From IMG/VR virus record IMGVR_UViG_3300024059_000021, positions 1 to 31,437 of that record: 31,437 nucleotides of DNA, one strand, 5' to 3'. Every line of letters starts with the position of its first letter. Positions within the stretch are counted from its first letter, which is position 1. The notes under the pieces were generated by a model that made no database searches, was not told where the DNA came from, and worked only from the letters and a program-made list of their open reading frames with translations. This document shows positions 7,774 to 14,328 of the stretch, one piece after another. The position numbers and the translations under genes are program-made. Source of the stretch: a virus.

Positions 7774-9193
7774 TGTCTCCTCCCTTTTTTAAATAGACAG
7801 TTTTACCATCATCAACGTCAACTGTCACAAATTCAGGAGAATCAAAACCACGATGTCGCCTTTCATCCACTTCCTTATCTATCTGTTCCTGGATTTTATA
7901 GTCAGAAACGCGCGTACGTGTTTGCCTATAGATATCTTGCGAAGTACATCTGCCCTTGTTTTCAAGGAGGTACTTCATGGCTTTGAACCAATTAGGTTTA
8001 GACACCTCCACCACTTCATCAAATTTAGACGTGATTAGAGGTTTGAATTTAGGGAAAGATATCTTGTTATCTTCTACGTATTTTGCAATAAAGTGTGGAA
8101 AAGAGATTTGGAAGTCATCAGTTTTCATGAGTTGCTTAAACTTTTGCACCTCATCTTCCCCCCACACATCCGCTAAATTCTTATTAGCGAGGTTAAGAAC
8201 AGAAAATCTCCTATCTCTGTATTCAATATGAACATTTGATTCTCTATTATTAGCGACAATAAAGGAGCAGTGGTTGTTTACAGTTTGCGGATCAGCGCCT
8301 TTAGCTTCCACTGTTATACGATCATTGCAAAAGTTTTTAAGAGATTCTCTCTGTGTATCTTTCATGACATATTCATCAAGACATACAAGTTTTCTCTTTC
8401 TTACTTCTGAATTAAATTTGTCTTTACCAAAGCTTTTAGACGCTGTAATAGCATTCTCAAATCCACAAACAATAGATGCTAAATCCATGAATGTGTTTTT
8501 ACCATTACCTTGTACACCTATAAGAATCAGGACATCTTCACATTTCTCATACATCAACTTATACAACCAGAAGATTACGTAATTTCTTTCCTTCTCATCA
8601 GGGATAAAATGTTTAAAGAATTTCAAACAGATGTTGCGAGTAGATGAAAGATCCTCAGGACAAGGTTCTCTCCTCCAAATCGGACGGATATATCTATTAT
8701 AATGTGGATATTCTTCAGGGCCTGCAGGTGTTTTGATTGTGTCTTTCCAATTCTTAGGTTTATGTGGATCGAATTCCACCACCATTTCTACCATAGATTC
8801 TAAAAGCAAATCTTTCTCATCATCAGAGAGTTTAGCTCTTAGCTTCTCGTACGCTTGGGGCATTAAATAGCCGTTTTTGATGATGTGATAAGCATCCTTA
8901 CTCAGCACCTCATTGCCAATTTCAATACTTTTAAGATGCTCAGGCATAGGCGGTCTTGGTTGATTATTGAAGAGTTTTACTAGCTCGACTTTTAACTCGC
9001 CAAGTGTTTTTTCTTTATCTTTTAGGAAATAATATTTAGATGCAGGATCATCGACACATGTATCAATAAATATATCCATGTGTTTTGTATAAAGTGCGGT
9101 GCTGTTGAAAGCTACACTCTGCTGTTTCTTTTTGAAGCTTAAAGAGGAGTTGAACCGATCTTTAACGCTAATAGCTAAATCTCTAACATTCAT
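7757..9193 (-). CDS. SF3 replicative helicase (D5/DUF5906-like)
   Basis: 478 residues. The C-terminal half is a superfamily 3 AAA+ helicase. Walker A is GVQGNGKNTF (about 226-235). Walker B is VCLDEYV (Asp273, Glu274). The motif C/sensor is FIVANNRE (Asn315, Asn316). The arginine-finger region is YRDRRFSVL (about 325-333). This is the phage D5/P4-like helicase type. The N-terminal 200 residues contain no AEP or TOPRIM primase motif that I can see, so primase activity must come from elsewhere in the genome, from the host, or from an unrecognised domain. It is the first gene of the leftward replication operon. The ATG at 9193 follows AAAGGG at about nine bases. Confidence 0.88.
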   Translation of the reverse strand: MNVRDLAISVKDRFNSSLSFKKKQQSVAFNSTALYTKHMDIFIDTCVDDPASKYYFLKDKEKTLGELKVELVKLFNNQPRPPMPEHLKSIEIGNEVLSKDAYHIIKNGYLMPQAYEKLRAKLSDDEKDLLLESMVEMVVEFDPHKPKNWKDTIKTPAGPEEYPHYNRYIRPIWRREPCPEDLSSTRNICLKFFKHFIPDEKERNYVIFWLYKLMYEKCEDVLILIGVQGNGKNTFMDLASIVCGFENAITASKSFGKDKFNSEVRKRKLVCLDEYVMKDTQRESLKNFCNDRITVEAKGADPQTVNNHCSFIVANNRESNVHIEYRDRRFSVLNLANKNLADVWGEDEVQKFKQLMKTDDFQISFPHFIAKYVEDNKISFPKFKPLITSKFDEVVEVSKPNWFKAMKYLLENKGRCTSQDIYRQTRTRVSDYKIQEQIDKEVDERRHRGFDSPEFVTVDVDDGKTVYLKKGGDNETLS

Positions 9194-9243
9194 AGAAATG
9201 AACCCTTTATTTTAATTTTAATATCAGAAACGGACAAAAATAA

Positions 9244-9270
9244 ACTATAAGGATTTAAGAGAATTGTCTA
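9244..9270 (-). promoter_or_regulatory. Candidate leftward promoter for the replication operon
   Basis: On the minus strand TAGACA (9265-9270; five of six to TTGACA) and TATAGT (9244-9249; five of six to TATAAT) are 15 bases apart, about 50 bases upstream of the SF3 helicase start. The spacing is short for sigma-70, so confidence is modest. Its position just after two leftward terminators is what a separate operon would need. Confidence 0.4.
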
Positions 9271-9314
9271 GATTAGTAATATTTATGGTAGATTGCGGAA
9301 GTGTGAGAATTCTA

Positions 9315-9352
9315 AATTACAAAACCCCCTTAACTTTTCAAGGTTAAGAGGG
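9315..9352 (-). terminator. Intrinsic terminator, leftward (distal)
   Basis: Read on the minus strand, 9352 to 9325 forms a 10-bp hairpin (CCCTCTTAAC with GTTAAGGGGG, one G-U pair, eight-base loop) followed by TTTTGTAATTT. On the plus strand the G-U pair becomes a C-A mismatch and there is no T run, so the direction is leftward. It ends the operon of small genes coming from 12788. Confidence 0.7.
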
Positions 9353-9448
9353 TTCAGGTCCGAATCCAGATAAAAAAAACAAAGGCATTTCATCCAATGA
9401 ATTATCCGATTCAAAGCCAATATAGATAAAGCGGTAGTAAACTACAAG

Positions 9449-9482
9449 GAAAAAATGACCCCCTAAAATTTTTAGAGAGTCA
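9449..9482 (-). terminator. Intrinsic terminator, leftward (proximal)
   Basis: A 27-base near-palindrome at 9456-9482 pairs as TGAC-x-C-x-CTAAAA on the plus strand with two C-A mismatches. On the minus strand both become G-U pairs, giving a continuous stem that is followed by six T residues. It is therefore a leftward terminator, about 100 bases before the second one. Confidence 0.7.
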
Positions 9483-9500
9483 CGAAGACAGGATTTTCCA

Positions 9501-9668
9501 ATGAACAAATTTAGGTATACCACCGACAGAAAAACAACACACTATGTAATAATTATGTCGCCCTTTGGGAAATTTTATAGTGCGAGTAGCATTTCACCCA
9601 AAACCCCGTGGATATCTAAAGCAATTAAATATGTTATGGAAGGGCGGAAAAACTGTTATAGAAATTAA
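9501..9668 (+). CDS. Possible small ORF, 55 residues
   Basis: ATG at 9501, TAA at 9666-9668, with AGGA seven bases before the start. The product is small and basic (about ten Lys/Arg) with no membrane segment and no motif I recognise. It is the only rightward ORF of note between 2929 and 12936 and lies between a leftward terminator and a leftward gene. It may be an isolated real gene, a toxin-like peptide or chance. Kept with low confidence because the gap is otherwise empty. Confidence 0.35.
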   Translation: MNKFRYTTDRKTTHYVIIMSPFGKFYSASSISPKTPWISKAIKYVMEGRKNCYRN

Positions 9669-9793
9669 GCCAAAAATATGATAACACCGTATACTGGAGG
9701 CACATCAGTCCATTTTTACTTAAATAGTATATATATAATAGTACTACACGCCGCCGAGTTTTCCCTGTATCGGCTGATGGTTAGGGGGTAGTT
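9669..9793. other. Non-coding AT-rich patch with small dyads, candidate control or origin region
   Basis: No ORF is convincing here. Around 9720-9750 there is an alternating TA tract next to the palindrome TAGTACTA. CATCAG near 9703 can pair with CTGATG near 9773, and GCCGA with TCGGC near 9752-9772. It could be an origin element or the 3' flank of the leftward operon. The sequence alone does not decide. Confidence 0.3.
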
Positions 9794-10459
9794 TTACGCC
9801 GATAGGTGTGGTATAACACACCCTTTCCTAGGAGCAATGTGGTATGTGTGTTTTTTGAGATAATTATTCTTCCAGACTTTCCGCTGGTAAATTCTGAACC
9901 AGTTTTTTACGTCTGGATCAATATCAATAATTGGTACCTCTTTGATAATCTCCCAGTTATCTAATTCCTTGTCTGTCTCGGGATCAAAATTAAGCCTAAA
10001 ATCGATGTTCCCAGCATAGATGAGGTATTTACCTTCAAATGCTCTTAAAGCTGTTAAAAGGTGGTCTGAACGATACTGAGGGCAACATACGAATAAATTC
10101 CATGTTGGCGGGTATGTATGCATCATCTTGCCGTCACCTTTGTGGATTTTGTAGTAACTTTCACGCGGTGGCGGTATATAAGTGTCATAGCAGTGGTACC
10201 AATTGGATTCATATTCACCTTCTGTGGCCAAATTTGCCCAATATCCTTTTCCAGCACCAATTTCAACAATTGGCGCAAATTCTTTTAGATCTTTGAGCAT
10301 ACTTGGCCTAGGTATTAACCAGCCGAATGTGTGGCGCATGAAAATAATGGCGTGATCAATTTGTTCTGGAGTAGGGCGTCTGAGTCGTAAATATTTGAAA
10401 AGGAAATGTGCGGTATTATGATGATGAATATTCCAAAAGCGCTTTGAGTCGATTATCAT
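9794..10459 (-). CDS. Putative SAM-dependent methyltransferase
   Basis: 221 residues from the ATG at 10459. An upstream ATG at 10495 has no ribosome-binding site and would overlap the neighbour by 80 bases, whereas the ATG at 10459 follows GAGGAG at ten bases. IVEIGAGKGYWANLA (about 64-78) is a Rossmann methyltransferase motif I with the E-x-G-x-G-x-G pattern. YHCYDTYIPP is a plausible acidic strand-2 end (motif II), and WNLFVCCPQY a strand-4 equivalent. There is no DPPY motif, so it is not an obvious DNA amino-methyltransferase. The target may be a small molecule, protein or RNA. Last gene of the leftward operon, terminated at 9449-9482. Confidence 0.65.
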   Translation of the reverse strand: MIIDSKRFWNIHHHNTAHFLFKYLRLRRPTPEQIDHAIIFMRHTFGWLIPRPSMLKDLKEFAPIVEIGAGKGYWANLATEGEYESNWYHCYDTYIPPPRESYYKIHKGDGKMMHTYPPTWNLFVCCPQYRSDHLLTALRAFEGKYLIYAGNIDFRLNFDPETDKELDNWEIIKEVPIIDIDPDVKNWFRIYQRKVWKNNYLKKHTYHIAPRKGCVIPHLSA

Positions 10460-10763
10460 CAGGATAATGCTCCTCGATGTAATTGTTAACTTCATGTTGA
10501 GTTTTTATTTTGTCTTTAAATGCCATGTTGAGGGCTAATTGGGTTTCAGTCAAAGCTTCATTAAGGCCAGATAGGTGTGATAGGCCATAGCGTTCTTCTT
10601 CGTGGATACACATAGCAATCATTGATGAGAGGATTAGACGATTTGGTGTTAGTTTATCGAGTACTTCAGGAGGGCCAGACATAAGAGCATCTACGTGCTT
10701 AGCTAGTTCCAGGAGAGTGATTTTCATTGCAGATATGAAACTTTCAGCTTGTTTTACATCCAT
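10416..10763 (-). CDS. Hypothetical protein, 115 residues, helical
   Basis: Unknown function. The sequence looks almost wholly alpha-helical, with conserved-looking segments ELAKHVDALMSG and LILSSMIAMCIHEEERYG. A weak parallel is seen with the 95-residue product at 11218-11505, which has LIMISMYSMSQLLITDEEE (a hydrophobic helix followed by acidic residues), so the two may be distant paralogues. GAGGAATAGG precedes the ATG. It overlaps the methyltransferase start by 44 bases and begins one base after the lipoprotein stop. Confidence 0.6.
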   Translation of the reverse strand: MDVKQAESFISAMKITLLELAKHVDALMSGPPEVLDKLTPNRLILSSMIAMCIHEEERYGLSHLSGLNEALTETQLALNMAFKDKIKTQHEVNNYIEEHYPDDNRLKALLEYSSS

Positions 10764-10764
10764 C

Positions 10765-11214
10765 CTATTCCTCTATGAAAGAGTTATAATCAATATATTT
10801 TGCTTCCACATCGCGTATGTTAATAATATTGCCATTTTTAAAGTAGATTCTACAAGTATAAACTCTATCATCCACCGCACTGTCGTAATTGCTGTTAGAT
10901 TGTGGAGTACAGACATCTAGGTGTGTAGTGTATTCCTTCCAATAAGCTGTAAATGCGCTGTTGTAGGTTTTACTTACTCTTGATGGTTTACCTAAAACTT
11001 TGATTGTTTTAGCGTAGGAATCACCAATACAGATAGTATCCATATCAAGGCAGTCTGTTTCTTGCACAGTGCGGATAGGATTATCACGCATTTCCTTTTC
11101 TGTTTCTTCCTTTACCTCTTCTTCTGTCAAAGGTGTTTCTGTATCCACATCGGCGTTTATAATAAAATCATCACCGCACGATACTAAAAATAGGGTTAAA
11201 ATTAAGTGTTTCAT
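10765..11214 (-). CDS. Predicted lipoprotein, BamE/SmpA-like C-terminal domain
   Basis: 149 residues. The N-terminus MKHLILTLFLVSC is a short type II signal peptide with lipobox LVSC. Cleavage before Cys13 would leave Cys-Gly-Asp-Asp, which has no Asp at +2, so outer-membrane sorting is possible in a Gram-negative cell. A long acidic linker follows (Glu/Thr-rich, residues 22-45). The IGDSYAKTIKVLGKPSRV segment then resembles the SmpA/OmlA/BamE repeat, followed by aromatic strands. Four Cys residues (DCLDMDTIC, DVC, YTC) could form disulfides. Phage lipoproteins are commonly superinfection-exclusion or spanin-type proteins. The early-operon position favours exclusion over lysis. AAGGAG sits six bases before the ATG. 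Confidence 0.6.
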   Translation of the reverse strand: MKHLILTLFLVSCGDDFIINADVDTETPLTEEEVKEETEKEMRDNPIRTVQETDCLDMDTICIGDSYAKTIKVLGKPSRVSKTYNSAFTAYWKEYTTHLDVCTPQSNSNYDSAVDDRVYTCRIYFKNGNIINIRDVEAKYIDYNSFIEE

Positions 11215-11217
11215 CTC

Positions 11218-11505
11218 TTACTCCTTATCTTTGTTTTTTATAAGTGATAATTCAGGGGGTTCATTCTTTTTAATAAGGTCATGAAAGTCTTCGATAATTC
11301 CATTGAAAGGTCTAAACATTTCGAAATGTTCGAATTCTTCTTCATCGGTTATTAGTAATTGAGACATTGAGTACATTGAAATCATAATCAATTGTAGAGG
11401 CCCATATTCTTGGCCGTCGTCTATTGCATCATGGCAAAAAGTTTTTATCTCAGTTAACATACTGTCTAATATTTCTCTTTTTTCTCTACTTGATATGTTG
11501 CTCAT
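11218..11505 (-). CDS. Hypothetical protein, 95 residues
   Basis: An acidic, helical protein with no motif I recognise. The central LQLIMISMYSMSQLLI is hydrophobic but short and carries Ser and Met, more like a buried helix than a membrane span. It may be a distant paralogue of the product at 10416-10763. GGGAGA precedes the ATG. It lies one base from its upstream neighbour and three from the lipoprotein gene, so it belongs to the same transcript. Confidence 0.6.
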   Translation of the reverse strand: MSNISSREKREILDSMLTEIKTFCHDAIDDGQEYGPLQLIMISMYSMSQLLITDEEEFEHFEMFRPFNGIIEDFHDLIKKNEPPELSLIKNKDKE

Positions 11506-11506
11506 C

Positions 11507-11842
11507 TTATCTCCCTGTTACTTCAATGATAAATCTGGTAAACGGTACTGACTTCCAGCGTTTGTTCTTTTCAGCAAATGAATCTACTAATGTTAAAATA
11601 CCGTCTTCATGTTCGAATTGTGTTTTACCTGTTTCAAGAAGTTGTTCAACAATTCCGTCTTGCTCTTTGTAAAGTTCTTTTGTCTCTTCAAGGATGTGGT
11701 TTATTTCTATAGCACGCCCGATTATATCTGAAACATCGTTAGAGTTAGCAGCATCTTTTAGCTCTTGAAGTTCTGCTTCTTTTTTTGCAATCAGATCTTC
11801 CATGAGTTTAGTTTTAGATTTCTTACTATTCAGCCTTTTCAT
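11507..11842 (-). CDS. Coiled-coil hypothetical protein, 111 residues
   Basis: The ATG at 11842 gives a 17-base overlap with the upstream HTH gene. Starts at 11896 (ATG) or 11911 (GTG) are in frame but would overlap by 71 or 86 bases. Residues about 10-75 form a charged coiled coil (KLMEDLIAKKEAELQELKDAA, then IEINHILEETKELY). The end is WKSVPFTRFIIEVTGR, probably a beta-strand. Unknown role. The position beside an AlpA-like regulator is the only functional hint. Confidence 0.6.
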   Translation of the reverse strand: MKRLNSKKSKTKLMEDLIAKKEAELQELKDAANSNDVSDIIGRAIEINHILEETKELYKEQDGIVEQLLETGKTQFEHEDGILTLVDSFAEKNKRWKSVPFTRFIIEVTGR

Positions 11843-12023
11843 TGGGAAGTCCCACTTCTTTTGCTTCAAGCCATCTTTTGATTTCTTCTCTGTCATATCT
11901 GATACTCCCACTTTCTAGTTCAATATATTTGGGGCCTTTGTTTCTTTTCTTTAATCTATACAGTGTTGCTGCAGTGACGTTGAGAAATTCAGCTAACTCT
12001 TTTACTGTCATTAGTTGTTCCAT
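11826..12023 (-). CDS. AlpA/excisionase-type helix-turn-helix protein
   Basis: 65 residues, an almost complete HTH_17 (MerR-like, DNA-binding excisionase) domain: MTVKELAEFLNVTAATLYRL forms the helix-turn-helix, then KKRNKGPKYIELESGSIRY is the beta wing and YDREEIKRWLEA the final helix. Proteins of this type act as excisionases or small transcription regulators. No integrase is seen in this window, so a regulatory role in the early operon is as likely as excision. GGAGG lies seven bases before the ATG, and the upstream 43-residue gene stops immediately before it (TAAATG). Confidence 0.85.
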   Translation of the reverse strand: MEQLMTVKELAEFLNVTAATLYRLKKRNKGPKYIELESGSIRYDREEIKRWLEAKEVGLPNEKAE

Positions 12024-12155
12024 TTAATATCCTCCAGTATATTTATGCCAACTTGGCGTGTGCTTTTCATCTATATCTATAAACCAACCCCAGTCATTAT
12101 CCTCTTGCTTCTCCACATCTTCAATAGGTGCGTGGGTTATAAATAGTGAGGTCAT
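12024..12155 (-). CDS. Small hypothetical protein, 43 residues
   Basis: ATG at 12155 to TAA at 12024, ending directly at the ATG of the HTH gene, whose ribosome-binding site lies in its last codons. The product is acidic with an aromatic core (DWGWFIDIDE, then WHKYTGGY). No clear Shine-Dalgarno sequence is present, which may mean translational coupling to the gene ending five bases upstream. Exact tiling of the gap supports a real gene. Confidence 0.5.
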   Translation of the reverse strand: MTSLFITHAPIEDVEKQEDNDWGWFIDIDEKHTPSWHKYTGGY

Positions 12156-12159
12156 GAGG

Positions 12160-12420
12160 TTAATTATTGTTAACATCTTTCAACTCCATTAATAATTTAA
12201 CAGCTCTCTCTACTTCATGTATGGCTTTAAATTGAGCTAGACTGTCAGAGTGTAGGTAAGGTTTACTCTTTCGTATTTCCATTTCGTCTCTATAAATCTT
12301 TATGCAATACCCTTCACTATTAACCACTAGCTTTAGTACGTATTCTGCGATTTTGAATACATAGAGGCAATGCTCTAACGTTTGATCCAAATCCTCGATG
12401 TTGTATTTAATTGCTGACAT
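12160..12420 (-). CDS. Hypothetical protein, 86 residues
   Basis: The ATG at 12420 follows AAAGGA by seven bases and starts three bases from the previous stop. The in-frame ATG at 12447 would overlap and has no better site. The product is mixed alpha/beta: LDQTLEHCLYVFKIAEYVLKLVV is helical, YCIKIYRDEMEIR is a strand pair, and the C-terminal AIHEVERAVKLLMEL is a helix. No family recognised. Confidence 0.6.
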   Translation of the reverse strand: MSAIKYNIEDLDQTLEHCLYVFKIAEYVLKLVVNSEGYCIKIYRDEMEIRKSKPYLHSDSLAQFKAIHEVERAVKLLMELKDVNNN

Positions 12421-12422
12421 AA

Positions 12423-12788
12423 TTAAATCCTTTCTAAACATTGCCATTTCTTTTTTAATTTACTTAGATACGTTTCTAGAATTTCCACATATCTCTTTGC
12501 ATCTTTTTCTTTGTCGAATCCAAGCGGAAAATCTAGGTGTGTAGACAAAAGTTCTTCACCCTCTATATCCATTAAAGATATTGAAATCCCTTCTGAACCC
12601 TCCCAATATGGAGAGCAAAATAGTTGGTGTTCAGAATCTAATATCAAAGCCCAACTGCCTCCCATGTCCAATTCAAAATCCCAGTCCAAATCTTTTCGAC
12701 TTAGATTTTCTTTGACATAACCGAATAAATCATAAATGTAGGTTGTTAATGCCATGTTTTTGATTTCATCTATTTTTGTGTACATCAT
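12423..12788 (-). CDS. Hypothetical protein, 121 residues, first gene of leftward operon
   Basis: An acidic protein rich in Trp, Leu and Asp (DLDWDFELDMGGSWALILDS, then CSPYWEGSEGISISLMDIEGEELL), with a C-terminal helix. No motif recognised. It is the first gene after the TTGACA promoter at 12840-12869, so it is probably among the earliest and most strongly made products. The small acidic fold would suit an inhibitor of a host DNA-binding protein or nuclease, but this is speculation. TAAGGAGGAACAA precedes the ATG, an excellent ribosome-binding site. Confidence 0.65.
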   Translation of the reverse strand: MMYTKIDEIKNMALTTYIYDLFGYVKENLSRKDLDWDFELDMGGSWALILDSEHQLFCSPYWEGSEGISISLMDIEGEELLSTHLDFPLGFDKEKDAKRYVEILETYLSKLKKKWQCLERI

Positions 12789-12819
12789 TTGTTCCTCCTT
12801 ATAGCCTTTTTTGGTTCTC

Positions 12820-12840
12820 GTTACGGCAAAGCGCCATAAC
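12820..12840. promoter_or_regulatory. Dyad at the leftward transcription start, candidate operator
   Basis: GTTACGGC and GCCATAAC form an inverted repeat around a five-base centre with one mismatch. It lies directly downstream of the -10 element of the leftward promoter, where a repressor would block initiation. A related half site, TTAACGGCA, occurs at 12852-12860 in the spacer. Confidence 0.5.
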
Positions 12841-12869
12841 TTATACTTGTCTTAACGGCATTCTGTCAA
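12840..12869 (-). promoter_or_regulatory. Strong sigma-70-like leftward promoter
   Basis: On the minus strand a perfect TTGACA (12864-12869) is followed after 18 bases by TATAAG (12840-12845, five of six to consensus). Initiation would fall near 12832, about 45 bases before the first gene of the leftward operon. This is the best promoter match seen in the window. Confidence 0.75.
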
Positions 12870-12880
12870 GAAACTTTAGA

Positions 12881-12920
12881 CATCTGTAGACATTTATAAA
12901 CATTTGTGGTCATATATGTC
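12881..12920. repeat. Four 10-bp-phased CATNTNT-like repeats upstream of the rightward operon
   Basis: CATCTGTAGA, CATTTATAAA, CATTTGTGGT and CATATATGTC follow each other with no gap, so CAT recurs exactly every 10 bases and on one face of the helix. The array ends 15 bases before the peptidase start. It may be a multi-site operator, activator array or iteron-like element. Confidence 0.55.
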
Positions 12921-12935
12921 CAAAGGAGAGGGAAG

Positions 12936-13298
12936 ATGGTGGAAATTATTGTAAAGAATTTTAAACGCCCTGAATTGCAATGTCCATGTTGTGGTGAATG
13001 CAAAATGGATGATAATTTTCTGGTAAAATTACAAAAGCTTAGGGATGTCGTGGGATTTCCACTAATTATATCTAGTGCTTATAGGTGTAAAGATCATAAT
13101 GCAAGTGTTGGTGGTGTCACTACAAGTCAACATAAGTATGGTAAAGCTGCTGATATTATTGTCAATCACTACACTTCTAAGAGAAGATATTTTATTCTAA
13201 GTTCTGCTTTTAAGCTTAAGTTCTCGGGTATTGGAATATATAAAGAATTTATTCATCTGGATACTCGTGAGGAGAGGAAATCTCTATGGGTAGGGTGA
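12936..13298 (+). CDS. M15-family zinc peptidase, probable endolysin
   Basis: 120 residues. The ATG at 12936 follows AAGGAG at seven bases. An in-frame GTG at 12906 lies in the repeat array and is rejected. The Peptidase_M15_3 pattern is clear: LQCPCCGECKMDDNFL near the N-terminus, SSAYRCKDHNASVGG (46-60), SQHKYGKAADI (64-74) and IGIYKEFIHLD (99-109). His66, Asp73 and His107 are the expected zinc ligands. It should cleave peptidoglycan peptide cross-links for lysis. No signal peptide or membrane segment is present, so it would need a holin, and none is obvious next to it. First gene of the long rightward operon. Confidence 0.88.
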   Translation: MVEIIVKNFKRPELQCPCCGECKMDDNFLVKLQKLRDVVGFPLIISSAYRCKDHNASVGGVTTSQHKYGKAADIIVNHYTSKRRYFILSSAFKLKFSGIGIYKEFIHLDTREERKSLWVG

Positions 13299-13753
13299 AG
13301 CTGTTTTGTGGTATCGATCCAGGTATTAAAGGTGCGGTGGCGTTTGTTAGAGAAGACGGAAGTCTTCATAGCTACACTCGTATGCCTAAGCATCTTCCAG
13401 ATATCAAATCTCACATAGTAGAAGCTAAACCATGGCGTATATTCATTGAGAAGCAACATAGTGCTCCAATGCAGGGCGTAAAGTCTACTTTTACTACAGG
13501 CATGAATTATGGAATACTGCTTGGAGTACTTGAGACTCTAGGTTTTTCGTTTGAGGTGGTTGGTGCTAAGATCTGGCAAAAGTTAGTAGTAGGTATCGCA
13601 TCTAAATCAAGTGATGCTAAAGTAAGAGCATTTGAGAAAGCAAGAAGGTTGTGGCCTACAGAATCTTTCATACCTCATCGTTGTACAAAACCGCACGATG
13701 GTATAATTGATGCTTGCTTAATAGCTGAGTATGGCAGACGTATAAATGTGTAG
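13286..13753 (+). CDS. RuvC-like Holliday junction resolvase
   Basis: 155 residues with the RNase H-fold acidic tetrad of RuvC: Asp11 in CGIDPGIKGAVA, Glu55 in IFIEKQHS, and Asp138 with Asp142 in PHDGIIDACLIAEY. The length is close to that of bacterial RuvC. In phages this enzyme resolves branched DNA before packaging, fitting its place just before the terminase small subunit. The ATG follows GGAGAGG and overlaps the peptidase gene by 13 bases. Confidence 0.88.
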   Translation: MGRVKLFCGIDPGIKGAVAFVREDGSLHSYTRMPKHLPDIKSHIVEAKPWRIFIEKQHSAPMQGVKSTFTTGMNYGILLGVLETLGFSFEVVGAKIWQKLVVGIASKSSDAKVRAFEKARRLWPTESFIPHRCTKPHDGIIDACLIAEYGRRINV

Positions 13754-13758
13754 GGGGT

Positions 13759-14328
13759 TTGGTGGTTGCTAAAAAGAAAGTGCTGAAGAAAAAGAAAGCA
13801 AGTAAGAAGACACCTCCGCAAAAAGAAAACCCAGATGATTATATTAAAATCAAACCTGTGCTTGGAAGGCCAACAAAGTATCGAGATGAATTTTGTGATT
13901 GGTTAGTGGAGCACATGTCTAATGGATATTCCTTTAATTCCTTCGCTGCAATATGTGGTGTATGTGGGGATACGATTATAGAATGGAGAAAAGAACATCC
14001 AAAATTTTCCGAAGCATATGGCATTGGTTTAGCTGCTGGGCTTAAGTTTTTTGAGCGTATAGGTATCAAAGGAATGAAGGGTGAGTATGAAAGATTCAAC
14101 CTTCAAGCATGGATATTTCTCTGTAAAGTAAGGTTCAAATGGAATGATAGAGTTGGTGAGGAAGACACAAAGCAAATCAATTCTATTAGGATTCAGTTAC
14201 CAAATGCTAAAGAGGAAGAGGTTATAACTATTGATGCTGAACCTGTGAAGACGATTAAGAGATCAGCTACAACATCAGCGACAGAGAAGAAGAAGAAGAA
14301 TACTAAAAAGAAAGTGAGTAAAAAATGA
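13759..14328 (+). CDS. Probable terminase small subunit
   Basis: 189 residues. After a very basic N-terminus (KKKVLKKKKASKK), residues about 36-100 form the DNA-binding domain typical of many phage small terminases: GRPTKYRDEFCDWLVEHMSNG, then FAAICGVCGDTIIEWRKEHPKF, an HTH-like segment. The C-terminus is again lysine-rich (KKKKNTKKKVSKK). The protein recognises the packaging site and recruits the large subunit, here encoded 4.2 kb downstream. The start is TTG at 13759 or GTG at 13762. GGGGG just upstream is the only Shine-Dalgarno-like element, so the exact start is uncertain. Confidence 0.8.
   Translation: MVVAKKKVLKKKKASKKTPPQKENPDDYIKIKPVLGRPTKYRDEFCDWLVEHMSNGYSFNSFAAICGVCGDTIIEWRKEHPKFSEAYGIGLAAGLKFFERIGIKGMKGEYERFNLQAWIFLCKVRFKWNDRVGEEDTKQINSIRIQLPNAKEEEVITIDAEPVKTIKRSATTSATEKKKKNTKKKVSKK

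Noticed and set aside
7956-8582. Plus-strand ORFs opposite the SF3 helicase
   Set aside because: Antisense shadows. The minus frame carries Walker A, Walker B and sensor motifs, and the plus ORFs lack ribosome-binding sites and family features.
9325-9380. tRNA-like segment (GGTCCGAATCC resembling a T arm)
   Set aside because: No matching acceptor or anticodon stem on either strand. The nearby hairpin plus T run is better explained as a leftward terminator.
11826-12023. Evidence for a temperate phage from an excisionase-like protein
   Set aside because: AlpA-type HTH proteins also act as regulators, and no integrase, attachment site or CI-type repressor is visible in the window.
12906-12935. 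GTG start for the M15 peptidase
   Set aside because: It would extend the protein into the phased repeat array and the Shine-Dalgarno sequence. The ATG at 12936 has AAGGAG at the right distance and the family begins near there.
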